Below are positions 37,760 through 49,300 of a DNA stretch of 64,000 nucleotides, one piece after another (positions within the stretch are counted from its first letter, which is position 1; the number at the start of each line of letters is the position of its first letter). Made by a program: the position numbers and the translations under genes. The notes under the pieces were generated by a model that had not been told where the DNA came from, searched no databases, and saw only the letters and a list, made by a program, of their open reading frames with translations. The stretch spans positions 1-64,000 of the IMG/VR virus record IMGVR_UViG_3300036795_000133; one strand, written 5' to 3'. This stretch comes from a virus.

Positions 37760-39423
37760 CAGGCCGTCGCGGGGGTTACGTCAAGGCACGACCCGGCCAG
37801 GACTGACACCTCGTCGCCGCTGGTCCCGGACTGCACCGTGAGCTGCAGGGTGCCGGCTGCCGTCACCACGGCGTACGCCTCGAAGTCGAGCGGGTAGGTG
37901 GTCGTCGTCAGCACCGGGGACAGGCCCGAGCTCACCGTCAGCGACGTCCCGGCGGCGGGTGCGGTGTAGGAGGACGTCTTGAACTGCCAGGCCGCCTGAA
38001 CTGAGGACGCGGTGCCGCCGAATGTCCACGCGAACGTCTGCGTGGACCCGGTGGTACCGTGCGCGGTGTACCAGAGCCGAGCGCGCAGGCGGCAGGTGCC
38101 GACCGGGAGGGCGACGGCCATCCCGGTGACGTTCTGCGCGGACGTGCCGGTACCGCTGTTGAACGTCGAACCGAGCGTCACCTGGAGCTGCTGCCCCGCG
38201 GGAAGCCTGTTCGCCAGCGGCACCGCGTTGCTGCCGTCGTCATGGGTGGCCGCGCCCGAGCCGGCCAGGTACGAGCTCGTGAACGTCATGCTGCCGGCGG
38301 CGCTGCCGGCCTGCGCGGCGCCGTAGTAGGCACCGTAGGCGAAGCAGTTCGACCCCATGATCCGCGCCGGGCTGCCGCTGCTGCGGAACCCGGCGTAAGT
38401 GGTGCCGCCCGCCTGGCCGTCGTCGATGGCGAAGCAGCCGGTCAGATGGTACTGGCCGTTGGGGTTGCTGTTCGGGTTGTCGAAGAAGAACCCGTCGAAG
38501 TTGTTCAGGTGCGTCGTGCACCCGGTGAGCGCCAGGGCGGCGTCGGGGTAGCCCATGCCGGTGAGGTGGAACCCGGCACTCCCGTTGTTCTCGCTCTTGC
38601 AGGCGGTCAGGCGGGTGTTCGTGCTCCAGTTCAGGAGCCAGCCGTCGAGGTTGTTCTCACTGGAGTTGACGTCGGTGAACACCGAGTCGGGCAGGTTGTC
38701 CGCCCAGACTCCGTTCCCGTTGCGGGCAGCGGAGAGCTTGGTGTTGCGGACCGTCCACTCGTCGGGCTCGTCCCCGGAGGTGGCATTCGCCACGAAGCGC
38801 AGGCAGTCCTGATCTGGGCGGTGCACGGTCACGCCCGTGATGAACCCCGCCCCCCAGGCCCCGTTGACGAGGATGCCGTGGCAGCCGGAGCCGCCCGTCG
38901 AGAAGCCCTCTATGCAGAAGTCCTCCAGCGAGACGCCGCTGTACTGGGTGCCGGTGGCATTCGTCATGTTGATGATGCCCGCGCCCGAGAAGCCGCTGAC
39001 CGCGTAGATCGTCGTCCCGCCGCTGAACCCGGACCCGGCGGGGCCGTAGGTGTCGTTCTGGCTGGACGCCCACGGCTGCGCGCCCTTGATACCGGACCCG
39101 GACGCGGGCAGCAGCGGAGACGACACGTAGTACGGGGTAGTGCTGAGAGGCGCCTGGAGCAGCTTGACCGTGCCGCCGTTGGCGATGACGTTGTTGATCG
39201 CGGTTACATCGGCCGCGCCGCTGCTGTCCCCGGACGGGAACAGGTAAGTGCCGACGCCGAGTAGCTGCCCGATGGTCAGCCACTTGTCCGCGCCGGCCGA
39301 CCCGTGCGGGTTTGTCGTGGTGTCGGCAGGGTCGACGGCCGCTATCTTCCCGGCCGGCGTCGGGCTCGCCCAGGGGGACAGCCCCGTAGTACCGGACGAG
39401 CCCCCGATCGAGTAGTCGGTCAC
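37759..39423 (-). CDS. beta-helix tail spike
   Basis: 554 aa. N-terminal virion-binding part (residues 1-95, IGGSSGTTGLSPW ... PHGSAGADKWLTIGQ), then a right-handed parallel beta-helix (~95-390) with repeated turns such as GISLEDF-like and LTGCTTHLNNFDGFFFDN, a pectate-lyase-like fold used by polysaccharide depolymerases, then a C-terminal sandwich (LPVGTCRLRARLWYTAHG). May bind or degrade a capsule or cell-wall polymer. No catalytic residues can be assigned. Confidence 0.65.
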   Translation of the reverse strand: MTDYSIGGSSGTTGLSPWASPTPAGKIAAVDPADTTTNPHGSAGADKWLTIGQLLGVGTYLFPSGDSSGAADVTAINNVIANGGTVKLLQAPLSTTPYYVSSPLLPASGSGIKGAQPWASSQNDTYGPAGSGFSGGTTIYAVSGFSGAGIINMTNATGTQYSGVSLEDFCIEGFSTGGSGCHGILVNGAWGAGFITGVTVHRPDQDCLRFVANATSGDEPDEWTVRNTKLSAARNGNGVWADNLPDSVFTDVNSSENNLDGWLLNWSTNTRLTACKSENNGSAGFHLTGMGYPDAALALTGCTTHLNNFDGFFFDNPNSNPNGQYHLTGCFAIDDGQAGGTTYAGFRSSGSPARIMGSNCFAYGAYYGAAQAGSAAGSMTFTSSYLAGSGAATHDDGSNAVPLANRLPAGQQLQVTLGSTFNSGTGTSAQNVTGMAVALPVGTCRLRARLWYTAHGTTGSTQTFAWTFGGTASSVQAAWQFKTSSYTAPAAGTSLTVSSGLSPVLTTTTYPLDFEAYAVVTAAGTLQLTVQSGTSGDEVSVLAGSCLDVTPATA

Positions 39424-39459
39424 AGAGAACCCCTTTGAGTAAGCCCCGGAAGGGCGTTC

Positions 39460-40137
39460 TTAGGTGAAGATGCCGGCCGATACCAGGCTGTTGACGATGT
39501 TCGTGACGATGTTCGTGACGCTCGCCGCCCAGGCCGAGTTGTAGGTGCTGCTGGGGGACCCCGGCAGGCTGGTGCGGCCGACCGGGGCCACGTGGGAGCC
39601 GGCCAGGGTCATCGCGGAGGCCGTAACCCGCCCGGTGACGGCGTGGTTCCCGTTGGTAGTCACCTGGCCGCCGGGGCTGGAAAGCGTGCCGGACAGGATC
39701 ACGTCGCCGGTGAACGTCCCGCCTCCGGTCACGTGCACGTTGCTGCCGAACGACCCGCCGGCGCTGGCTGACACCGACCCGCCCACCACGTGGTTGCCGT
39801 CCACCTGCAGGCCGCCGGTGACGTGCCCGCTGCCCGCTACCTCTATCGCGGCGGAGCCGCCGGTGGTGTTGACCCTGAGCTGCGTGCCGACCGTGTGCGT
39901 GCCGGTGACCGTCATGCTGCCGTTGACCGTGCCGCCGGTGTTGGGGAAGACGACGGGGATGAGGTTGTTGAGGCGGTCTTCCGTGCTGCGCGCCTTGGGC
40001 GTGTTGGCCGTGCCGGTGAGCGCCGTCATGCCGACGAGGGCCCACAGCAGCTGGAGCACCTCGGAGTTGCGCTTCACTGCCCGGCCGCCCATGTAGACGG
40101 CGAGCAGGGCGAGCCCGAGCAGAAGAAGCTTTTTCAT
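39460..40137 (-). CDS. tail-fiber-like repeat protein with N-terminal TM
   Basis: 225 aa. Hydrophobic N-terminus (KKLLLLGLALLAVYMGG), then beta-solenoid repeats NGSMTVTGTHTVGTQLRVN, AGSGHVTGGLQVDGNHVVG, GGTFTGDVILSGTLSS, in steps of 10-12 residues. Late part helical. Fits the shaft of a small fiber; the membrane segment is unusual and could be a hydrophobic anchor to the tail. Confidence 0.5.
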   Translation of the reverse strand: MKKLLLLGLALLAVYMGGRAVKRNSEVLQLLWALVGMTALTGTANTPKARSTEDRLNNLIPVVFPNTGGTVNGSMTVTGTHTVGTQLRVNTTGGSAAIEVAGSGHVTGGLQVDGNHVVGGSVSASAGGSFGSNVHVTGGGTFTGDVILSGTLSSPGGQVTTNGNHAVTGRVTASAMTLAGSHVAPVGRTSLPGSPSSTYNSAWAASVTNIVTNIVNSLVSAGIFT

Positions 40138-43100
40138 CAGGCGCTCCTATCGAAAAACCAGGCCGAATAGTACGAAAGCGACACATTCGGGGCGGCAGCG
40201 TCAGCGCTGTAGACGAAGAGCGCATTGTCAGAATCCGCGGGCTCCACGAACAGCGGGCCCCCGGAGATGTACGGGGTGTTGTCCATCACGCTGATCGCGT
40301 TGGGGCGCCCGGACTGGCTGCCCATGATCCGGCCGAGGGAGACGTTGGGATCGGGCGCATCCAGGAAATACGTGACGTATCCGCTGGTCGGCTCGTTGAT
40401 GACCACGCACTGGCCCTGCGTGTCAATGAAGATGCAGTCCAGGAAGCGGTCACTCGTGTTGCTGTCCGTGACGGACACCGTGTAATAGCCGCCCAAGTTG
40501 TCCGGTGCGACGCTTTTCACGGGCAACGTCAGCACGCCCGCGGTCAGGATGCCGTTGCTGACCTGGTTCGGCGCGACCGTGACCGGCAGGGTGGCGACGC
40601 TATAGCCGGGCCCTCCCGCGTACTCGTACTGCGTGACCGTGACCGTGATGTTCCTGGTCGTGCCGCTCGAGCTGCCGCCGCTCCACGACGAGGCGACCAG
40701 GTAGACCGTGTACGTCCCGCCGAAGTCCGCGTTAATGCCGACGGTGGGCTGCGGCATCGTGTACTGGTGCGTCCCGTCGGGCGGATCCGCGCCCGCGCCG
40801 ACCGACACCAGCGGCTGGAACGTCTTGAGCGCGCCCAGCGGCGGCCTCGCAACGATGAGGCTCTTGAACGCGCTGGACAGGTACGGGGTGATGACAAGCT
40901 GGCCGTGACCGCCCGCGCCGCCCGCGAGGGTGCTGCCCGAGGAGTCCGCGCCGCCTCCGCCTCCGCCCGGAGCGCCGCCCGCCGAACCTGCGGAACCCGC
41001 GGTCGCCCCGCCGTTGCCGCCCGCCCCGCCTCCGCTGACCGCCGTCCCGCCCGCCGCTGTCGGTGCCCCGGTTGTCGCCGGGTAGGTGAGCCTGACCTGC
41101 CCTGCCGCGCCCGCCCCGCCGGCGTAGGAACTGAAGTACGACCCGCCGCCGCCTCCGCCGGGTGCCGAGCCCGCCGTGCCCGTGCCGTTGCCCGATCCGG
41201 AACCGCTGCCGCCCGCACCGCCCTGGTTCGGGGCCGGGGCACCGCCGGGGCTGCTGCCGTTGTTGCCCTGCGCGGACGGCCCTGCAGAGGAACCTCCTCC
41301 GCCGGTGTACGGGTAGGCGTTGCCGCCCTGCCCGCCGTTATGCCCGGTGGTCCCGGTGCCTCCCGACCCGCCGGAGCCCTGGCCGCCGTAGCCGGTGTCC
41401 TGCCCGCCGTGCCCCGGCTCGGCGATGCACTGGACTCCGCCGTCGCCGGTGAAGCTCGACAGGCCGCCGTTCGACCCGTTCCCGCTGCCGGTTCCCCCGG
41501 CCCCGCCCGCCCCGACGACGAGCGTGTAGTAGGTGCCCGGGGTGACCGGGATAAGCCGGCTGCGGTACTCGCCGCCGCCGCCCCCGGCCCCGTTCTCACC
41601 CGAGCCGCCCGACGCGCCGCCGCCGCCCGCGGCCCACGCCTCCGCCAGCACCTGGAAGACGCCCGCAGGGCACAGCCACCCGGTGCCGGAGCCGGTGTAG
41701 GTGCCTGCCGTCGCGTAGAGGACCGACCCGGAGCCCATCGGCGTGTTGCCCGCCGACAACGGTCCCGCCGAGGAGCCGCCTCCGCCTCCGAACGTGCCCG
41801 ACGGGTTAGCCCGCCCCGCCCCGCCGGGGTACTCAACCGAGTTCAGGCTCCCCAGCCCGCCGAGGCCCGCCGAAGTGCCGTTCGTCGCCACCGACCCGCC
41901 GCCGTTGGCGAGCACCTGCAGCGTTCCGCCGGGAGCAGGGCCGAATACCGTCTGCTGGCCAGCCAGCGGCGACGCTCCTGCCGCCGCACCTATGCCGACC
42001 ACGTACGGGATGACCTGGCCTGCCGAGGCCGGGAAGACCGCCTCGGCCGCGTACTCCGCACCGCCGCCGCCCGGCCCGACTCCCGCCGCGGTCATGCCCG
42101 CGCCTGCCCCGCCGCCTCCGGTGCTCTCGACCTTCAGGTAGGCGGTGTTCGCCGGGACGGTGTAGGTGCCGGGCCCTGTCGCCGTGATCGTCGTCGGCGT
42201 GCCGGCGGTCGGCGGCTGCTGGAAACTCATGCTCACCGGGGCGCGAGCCGTACCAGCCACCCCGTACAGCGTGTAGACCGCGCCTCTCACGACTGGCGCG
42301 ACGAACTGGCTGCCCGGGTAGGCAGTGAGCGCGTCAAGGTAGGCGGTGACCCAGGACAGCCGCCGGACCCGGTCCTGCCGGTTGAGGACCGTCAGCGCGT
42401 AACTCGCTACCGACGAGTAGTTGAATGTCGCGCTGTTCTGCGGGACAGGCACGCTGACTCGGGTGAACACCGGGGCCTGCGCCGACTGGGACACCGGCAG
42501 GAGGAGATTCCCGCGGGAGAAGGAAAGCGTGTTCCCGGACGTGTCGGTGAGGGTGAAGTAGAAGCTCGTCCCGTGGATCTTGCCGTGGTACTCCAGGTTC
42601 GCGTACCACCGGGAGCCGAGGCCGAACCACATCTGCAGCGACGTCATGCCTGTCAGGTTCAGCGGGCTCGAGAACGAGGTGCCGTAGGTGAGCTCCGTCT
42701 CCTGCCCGCCCGAGTCGCCGAAGGAATCGGGGTCCCAGCAGCCCGTATACGGCCCTACGACGCACTGGCTCGACTGGCTGAACTGGACGGAGGAGATCGC
42801 CGCGAAGTTGTCCAGCACCACCGGGGTAGGCGGCGGCGTGACGGCCGGGGACGTCGCCACCGGAGAGGCGAAGCTGACCTGCGTCTGGGTGGCGGATCTG
42901 CCGTAGGGGAGCGCCGGGATGGTGATCTCGACTTGCATCCCGATGAGCTGTTTTTCAATGAGCGTGGAAAAAATAGGGACCGTTGGCTGAGCCCGGAAGC
43001 AGTCGAATACCAGCGGGAGCGGGGTATTGCCGGGGTTGCCCGCGGTGGGGTCGCGGGTCCACGTGATTGTAAAGAAGTCCTGGTCAATAGCTTGCTGGAG

Positions 43101-43367
43101 GGCTTCGCGAGCAGCCGCCAGGCACTGTCGCGTCGGCGCAGTTATCCAGATCGGGAGTTTGATCGTCCTGTTGGACGCACGGCGGCCGAACGGGCGCTCG
43201 CCGTCGAGCAGGAGGCTCGCGACGAAATCCGTCGTCGGCTGCGGGGCTCCCGGATCAGCCCCGGGCTGCAACCGGAACATTGCTCCGGTACATAGGGGGT
43301 TGACGCTCGCGACCCCGCCTCCCAGGATCTCGATCGCATTAGAAATTACAAGTGAGTCGTAGCCCAC
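40137..43367 (-). CDS. distal tail (Dit)-like protein with glycine-rich domain
   Basis: 1076 aa. Residues ~1-160 fit the distal tail protein core (IKLPIWITAPTRQCLAAARE, DFFTITWTRD, LIGMQVEITIPALPYG). Residues ~160-395 a carbohydrate-binding-like sandwich. Residues ~395-830 are extremely Gly-rich (GGGGAGAG, GGGGGGSYFSSYAG repeats), like polyglycine-II fiber adhesins. The C-terminus (~850-1076) is beta-rich. The gene follows the tape measure gene, the usual place of Dit. Confidence 0.65.
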   Translation of the reverse strand: MGYDSLVISNAIEILGGGVASVNPLCTGAMFRLQPGADPGAPQPTTDFVASLLLDGERPFGRRASNRTIKLPIWITAPTRQCLAAAREALQQAIDQDFFTITWTRDPTAGNPGNTPLPLVFDCFRAQPTVPIFSTLIEKQLIGMQVEITIPALPYGRSATQTQVSFASPVATSPAVTPPPTPVVLDNFAAISSVQFSQSSQCVVGPYTGCWDPDSFGDSGGQETELTYGTSFSSPLNLTGMTSLQMWFGLGSRWYANLEYHGKIHGTSFYFTLTDTSGNTLSFSRGNLLLPVSQSAQAPVFTRVSVPVPQNSATFNYSSVASYALTVLNRQDRVRRLSWVTAYLDALTAYPGSQFVAPVVRGAVYTLYGVAGTARAPVSMSFQQPPTAGTPTTITATGPGTYTVPANTAYLKVESTGGGGAGAGMTAAGVGPGGGGAEYAAEAVFPASAGQVIPYVVGIGAAAGASPLAGQQTVFGPAPGGTLQVLANGGGSVATNGTSAGLGGLGSLNSVEYPGGAGRANPSGTFGGGGGSSAGPLSAGNTPMGSGSVLYATAGTYTGSGTGWLCPAGVFQVLAEAWAAGGGGASGGSGENGAGGGGGEYRSRLIPVTPGTYYTLVVGAGGAGGTGSGNGSNGGLSSFTGDGGVQCIAEPGHGGQDTGYGGQGSGGSGGTGTTGHNGGQGGNAYPYTGGGGSSAGPSAQGNNGSSPGGAPAPNQGGAGGSGSGSGNGTGTAGSAPGGGGGGSYFSSYAGGAGAAGQVRLTYPATTGAPTAAGGTAVSGGGAGGNGGATAGSAGSAGGAPGGGGGGADSSGSTLAGGAGGHGQLVITPYLSSAFKSLIVARPPLGALKTFQPLVSVGAGADPPDGTHQYTMPQPTVGINADFGGTYTVYLVASSWSGGSSSGTTRNITVTVTQYEYAGGPGYSVATLPVTVAPNQVSNGILTAGVLTLPVKSVAPDNLGGYYTVSVTDSNTSDRFLDCIFIDTQGQCVVINEPTSGYVTYFLDAPDPNVSLGRIMGSQSGRPNAISVMDNTPYISGGPLFVEPADSDNALFVYSADAAAPNVSLSYYSAWFFDRSA

Positions 43368-46300
43368 TAACTCCCGCCTCTAGGATAACGTGATCGAAAA
43401 GAGGCATCATGCGCAGACCCGTTAATCGCGCCGCCGACGTGCGCTCCCACGCCTGCGGGAACCTGCGACGTGACCTGGATCAGGCGGTCAAGCTTGGACC
43501 CGATGGCGTTCAGCGCCGCCTGGCTGCGGTCGCCCTGGGACGGGGAGGTGACCTGCTCTGTCCTGCCGGTTCCGTTGTAGGCGAGCGTGTATCCGGGCTT
43601 CAGGGAGCCGCCCTGGTCGTACCAGCCGTAGGAGTTGCCGGTCAGCATGACCTGGCGCCCTTGGCGCATCGTCCAACTGCCCAGCGACGTGGAGACGCAC
43701 CAGACTGGCCCGCGCCCGGCGTCCTCACGCAAGATCCGCTCGCCGCCGATGAACGGCTTCGTTTCCCGCACCACGGCGCCCAGCTTCGAGGCCGTGTACT
43801 CGCCGACGCGCATACCGCGGTGATCGGCCTCACTGACACCAGGCCGCATGCCGGACAGGTAGATGGCCAGGATGATCGCATCCTGCTTGGCGCCGTCGTT
43901 CTGGTAATAGGTGCGCGTCATGGGATAGCCCGGCTGCCCCTTGAACGTGCCGCCTCCGGAAAGCGTGCCTTCGGCACCGAAAAGCCCGCGAATGAAGGCG
44001 GCACGCTGTTCCGCCGACAGGGAGAGAACAAAGGGCACCGGGTTCTTGTGGTCGTAGCCGCTGCGCTTCAGCAACTCGGCGGAATAGCCCCGGCTGAATT
44101 CCCACGTGACAAGAGGGAGCCCCGGCTGACCCTTCGGCGTCTTCATCGGGCGCGTCGCGCGGTTGAACACCAGGCCGGCCACGAGCGCGTCGATGGCCTT
44201 CACGTGCTCGGGCTTGGACTGGTACAGCCGGATGGAGACCTTTGACCCGGTTCCCGTCCGCCAGTGCTCCGGGTCGCTGCCCTTCTTGCTCTTGATGTGC
44301 GCTACCGAACCGTCGCCCATGACCCAGCCGAGCAGCTCGGCTTCCTCATCGCTGATCGCGGGGCCTTCGCCGAGGTCAGCCATGGCGGCGAGGCGGAGCG
44401 CGTGCCTGGACGTGATGGCGTCGGAGGCGATGAACTCGTCAACCTTGAGGTACTCGTTTTTGGTGCGCCCGTTCTTGCCGGCGCGCCCCACGTGCTTGTG
44501 CTTAGTTGCCACCCAGCGGTGGTTCGGGGTGCAGGTCGCTTCCCATGTCTTGTTGGTGAGGCGCACGAGCGGCGCATCGTCGTAGACGTGGACCTCATTT
44601 ACCGGCGTCCACTCATTGTGGCCGGTTTCGGAGTTGTACCCGATTGTCTCGTCACCTGCGCGGAGCTGATCGTAAGTGAGCCATCCGCGGCGCGTAATAA
44701 TTTCCACATCCAATGGTACACACATTTCATGTGCCCATGCGGCTTCTGGGTCTCCGTAGCGAGAACTTATATAATTCAGCATTCCGGTAATCTGACCCAT
44801 TGCCGTTGTCGAATTACCGCCGTACTGCGCGTATTCCGAAGGCCCGTTAATGAACTGCGCCAGGCCGTAGGCGCCGCTGCTCGGGTTGGTGGCCGTCATG
44901 GACCACCCGGCCTCGCGAGCTTCCACGGAGGCGAGCGCATCCCATTCCGCCCCGGTCCAGCCCTTGGCGGCGGCCATGTTCTTCATCAGCGACTGGATGA
45001 TTCCGCCGCTGGCGCCCTGGGAGCCTACGAAGGACGCAGCAGCCGCGGTTGCGGCCGCGGCGGCGGACTTCTCGAACGCCCCCTGGGCGGCCGTAGCCCA
45101 CGCCTGCTCGACCTTCTGCGCCCACGAGCCCCCCTGGGTCGCCGCCCACTGGCCGGGCGCGTCCAGGTTGACCATCCCCCCGGCGGCGAACCCGGGGATG
45201 GACCCGCGCAGGTGGTCGACCGCCCCCGCGTTCACCATGGCGACGGGCACCACGACCTCGCCGGCCTGGGCCGCGATCAGGACGCTGTCCTTGCCCGGCG
45301 TGCCGCCGGTGACGTACATGCCGGACGCGGCGAAGAGCAGGGAAGAATCAAGGTTGCTCGGGTTCGCGCCGGGCAGGTGGGCGATCGCGTTGAGGGTGCC
45401 CTGCGCGGTGGCGGTCACGGTGACCGGGACGCTCTTGCCGTGCAGCCCGTCGATCTGCGTCTGCAGGCCGTTGACCATGGCCGTCGCGTCATGCGCGTTC
45501 AGTCCGGCGGCTTCCAGGTCCTTGATGAGCTGGGCGCGGGCACCCTGGGTCGCATCGCTGTTGTCCCCGGTGGTGAGGACCGCGTTGGCGAAGGTCCCGA
45601 GCTCGGCGTTGACCGCGGGGCTGTCGGCCCCGATGGACTTCAGGTCAGCGATGAAGTGCTGCTCCAGCGCCTGGGACGCGGTCAGCGCGGCGGCTGAGGT
45701 GCCGCCCAGTGCCGGGTTCAGGCCGTTGTTGAGCGCGGTCCACAGGTTCGTTGCGGCGGACTGGGACATCCCGAGGCCGTTCTCCGCCCAGTCGACGAAC
45801 GCGTTCTTCGCCTTGGGGACGTCACCCTGGTACATCTGCTGGAACATGGCGATGACCTTTGCGCCGCCGTCGTTCGCGAGCAGCGTGGACGCGTTGTCGC
45901 CGTTGATCAGCCCGGTGGCGAAGGTGTCCAGGGCCTTCTGGCCGCCGAGGGCGTTCGCCGCGGCCTGGGCGAGCATCTGGTTCAGGTTCGACTGCAGCAC
46001 CCCGGCGAGCTGCGAGGCGTTGATCACCGACTGGGCGATGATGTTGTTCATCCCGCCGAGGGACGTGGAGTTGGCGCCCACCCAGTGGTTGAGGCTCTGG
46101 AGGGAGACGGTGCCGGGGCCGAGCGCGTTGTTTATCAGGTCGGCGATGACCGTGCGGGCCGCGGTGTTGGTCCCGGCGAAGCCGAGCATCTGCCCGGCTG
46201 TCGTCGCGATGACGGTCTGCAGGTTGCCCGTGGAGATGTTCTGCGACTGCAGGGAGTCGACGAGCTTCTGGCCGGCGTCAACCTGGGAGTAGAACGCCTG

Positions 46301-49300
46301 GTTGAGGGCGTAGCTCGCCTGGGTCGTCCCGCCCAGTGCCGCTCCGGCGAGGTTCGCCGAGCTCTTGAGGTGCCCGAGGGTGAAGCTCGTCGACGCGGTG
46401 CTGCCGGTCGCCGTGTTCAGGTTCTGCGCGAGGGTGTAGATGCCCTGCTCGAACGTGTCGAGGGCCTCAGGGGCGGCGGTGATGGTGCTCAGCAGCGCGT
46501 CTTCCGCCTGGGTGACCTTCGACATGGACGAGACGACCTGGCCGAGGGCGTTCGCGGAGTTCCCGGCGGAGAAGTTGAGGGCGTTCTGCGCGGCCCCGTA
46601 CCGGCCGGCGGACTGGGTGACGGCGCGGATAGTGTCGTCGTAGCCCTGGGCTTCGATGATGACCTCGGCGAACGCCTGCTTGCTGCCGGTCAGCATCTGG
46701 GTACTGGTGATCCCCGCGCCGGTCAGTGCCGCCAGTGCCGCCTGGTTGCTGCCAAATACCTTTGCCGCCGTCGCGAGGTTGGCGTTGTAGGTGCCCTGGT
46801 CCTGCTGGGCGACCTGCAGGGCTGCGCCGTAGTCGGCGACGTTCTGCTTCGCCTGGTAGGTCGCCTGGGAGTAGACGGTGACTTCCTGCAGGCTCTTCCC
46901 GACGTCGATCAGCACGGTGTGCGCGGTAGCGGCCTGAAGCTGAGTCGTCTGGGCGGTTGCCTGCTTCAGCGCCCCGGTGTAGTCGAGGATGTCGGTGGTC
47001 AGGGCCGCGCCGAGGCCGCCGAGCTCGACTTTCTGGATGGCGGACTGCACCGAGTCGCCGAACTGCTGGGCGGCGGTCTTCGCGTTGAGCAGCTGGTAGA
47101 CGAGGAACCCGACGCCGGCGGCGGCGATCGCGATCCACCCCCACGGCAGGGCGCCTGCTTCCGCGGAGGCGGCGGTGATCCCGTCGAGGCCCTTCGCCGC
47201 GGCGGCCCCGGCGGCGCCGAGCCCCTCAACCCGCGTTGCTACCGTCGCCGCGAGGTTGCCGATGAGCGGGAATGCCCCGGAGGCCAGCTTCGCGAACGCG
47301 GTGCCGAGGAGCCCGACGTAGATCAGGCCGCCGTGGGCGAGCAGGCCGACCTTCAGGAACGCCTGGCCGATGCCGGAGTTGACCAGGTCCTCGATGTCGT
47401 GCGTGACCGCCCCGAACACGTTGCCTATGATCTGGGCGTAACCGGGCAGTACCTTCAGGGTGCCGCCGATGATGCCGCCGAGGTTGCCGATGTTGTTGCC
47501 CCAGATCGACAGGTCCTCGGTGGCCTTCTGCGCGAACACGGAGAACCCCTGGCCCTGCGTGGTGGCGTACACGAACCGGGCGCCGAGCTGGTCGAGCACC
47601 GACCCGGCCCCGGTGGCGAGCGCCTGGAACGCGCCGGTGTTGTGCCCGGCGAACACGAGCGCCTCGCCGAACAGCGTGTACACCTGCGGCTGCACCGCGG
47701 CGGCGACCTTCGCGAACGTCCCCGTCAGCGGGTAAAGGGTGGTGTTGTACGCCTGCGTCACGGTGTGCAGCGACTGCATCTGGCTGTAGAGGTCCGTGAC
47801 CGTCGGCACCGCGGCGATCCCGAACGCGGTGAACGCGACCGCTGCGGGGATCAGCGTCCCGGCGGTCTCGATAACCGCCTCGGTGAGCAGGTGAATGCCG
47901 GAGACGGCGCCGAGGATCGCCGGGACGCCGACGCTGGTGAGCGCGCCGCCGAACAACTGCAGGTGGCCGGTGAGCGCGCCGAACCTTCCGGCGCCCGCGG
48001 CCCAGACTGGCAGGCCGTTGGCGATGGAGTCGTTGAACAGGCCAGTGCCCTTGGCGGCGGTCACCGACGCGTTGCTAACGGATTCCAGGGATGCCGTGAT
48101 CGCCGCTTCGGCGTCCTTCGCCGCCGACCCGTAGGTGATCATCCCTGCAGCGGCCTGGTCAGTGGCGGCCTTCGCGGCGATCGACCCGGCGACATCCATC
48201 GCGAAGGCGTAGCGGGACGCGTCCCCGGCGCTCGTGCTCGCGCCCGCCATCGCCTTGAGCTTCGCCGCCGCGTCCGCCGCTGCGGTCCCAACGTCGGTCT
48301 CAGTGCCGGTGAACACCTTCTGCGCGGCGGACGCGTACTGGGCTGCCTCTGCCGCCGTGGTGGCGGCTGCGGCGAGCGCGAGCATCTGCGCGGCGGCGGA
48401 CTGGCCGCTGCTCCCCCCCTGTCCCCCGGCAGTGGCGGACCTCGAGGCGCTGATCGCCGCCATCTCCGCCTCGACGTTCGCGTACCTGTCCGTGGCCGCC
48501 GCTACCGCCTGCACGGCCGCCGCGGCACCGGAGGCGCTGGCGCGCATGGCCTCCAGGTCGGCCACGGCCTGCGGCATGGCGTGCTCGAGGTGGTCCAGGG
48601 CCGTCCCGGCGTCGTCCAGGTTGGCCTGTACCCGCGCGAGGGCCGCCGCGGAGGCCTGCCCCGGCTGGTCGAGGGCCGCCAGGTCTTCTTTGATGCGCTT
48701 CAGTACCGTGTCGAACTGGGCTAGTTCCGGCAACGCGGCGATGATCGCCGGCTCGCGCAGGTCGTTCATCTCGTTCGCGAGCAGTGCGTAGTCGTCGAAA
48801 GCCTTCTGGATCTCGCCGTCGAACCGCGACAGCGCCTCAGCCGCCGCCGCGGCGCCGGCGACGGGAAGAGCCCCTTCCCCGCCCCCCGCGGCCCCTGCCG
48901 CGGTTCCTGGCGCGACCACGGGGAGCGCACCGCCGCCGCGCTGGCTGCCGCCGAGGAACTTGCCCAGGGACGCGATCTGCGCGGCGTAGGCGTACCGGAT
49001 AGCGCTGGCCGCGTCCCGCAGGTCGCCGGCAGCGCCCGTCAGGGCACCGGCCGCGAGCGCCTGCTCGGCTGCCGCGGCCTTCTCCGCGTCGGCGGCGTCC
49101 GCGAGGGCTCCCGCGCCTGCCGCAGACTGCCCCTGTGCCGCTTCCCCGGTGACGGTGACCTTCTCCGGTCCCTGGACTGCGGGGTTCTCCGCAGCGGCAG
49201 GCCTGACCGTGTTAGCGCCGCCCTGAGAGGAGAACATCTGCCCTAGCAGCCCGTTTGCTGCGGCCTGCTGCGGGGACGGTCCCCCGATCACGGGATGGGG

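Noticed and set aside
38059-39264. Long plus-strand ORF of 401 codons opposite the tail spike
   Set aside because: It is the antisense shadow of a coherent beta-helix gene, Arg/Gly/Ala-rich and without any domain.
46085-48724. 879-codon plus-strand ORF opposite the tape measure gene
   Set aside because: High-GC antisense frame; composition and lack of overlap signals show it to be a shadow.
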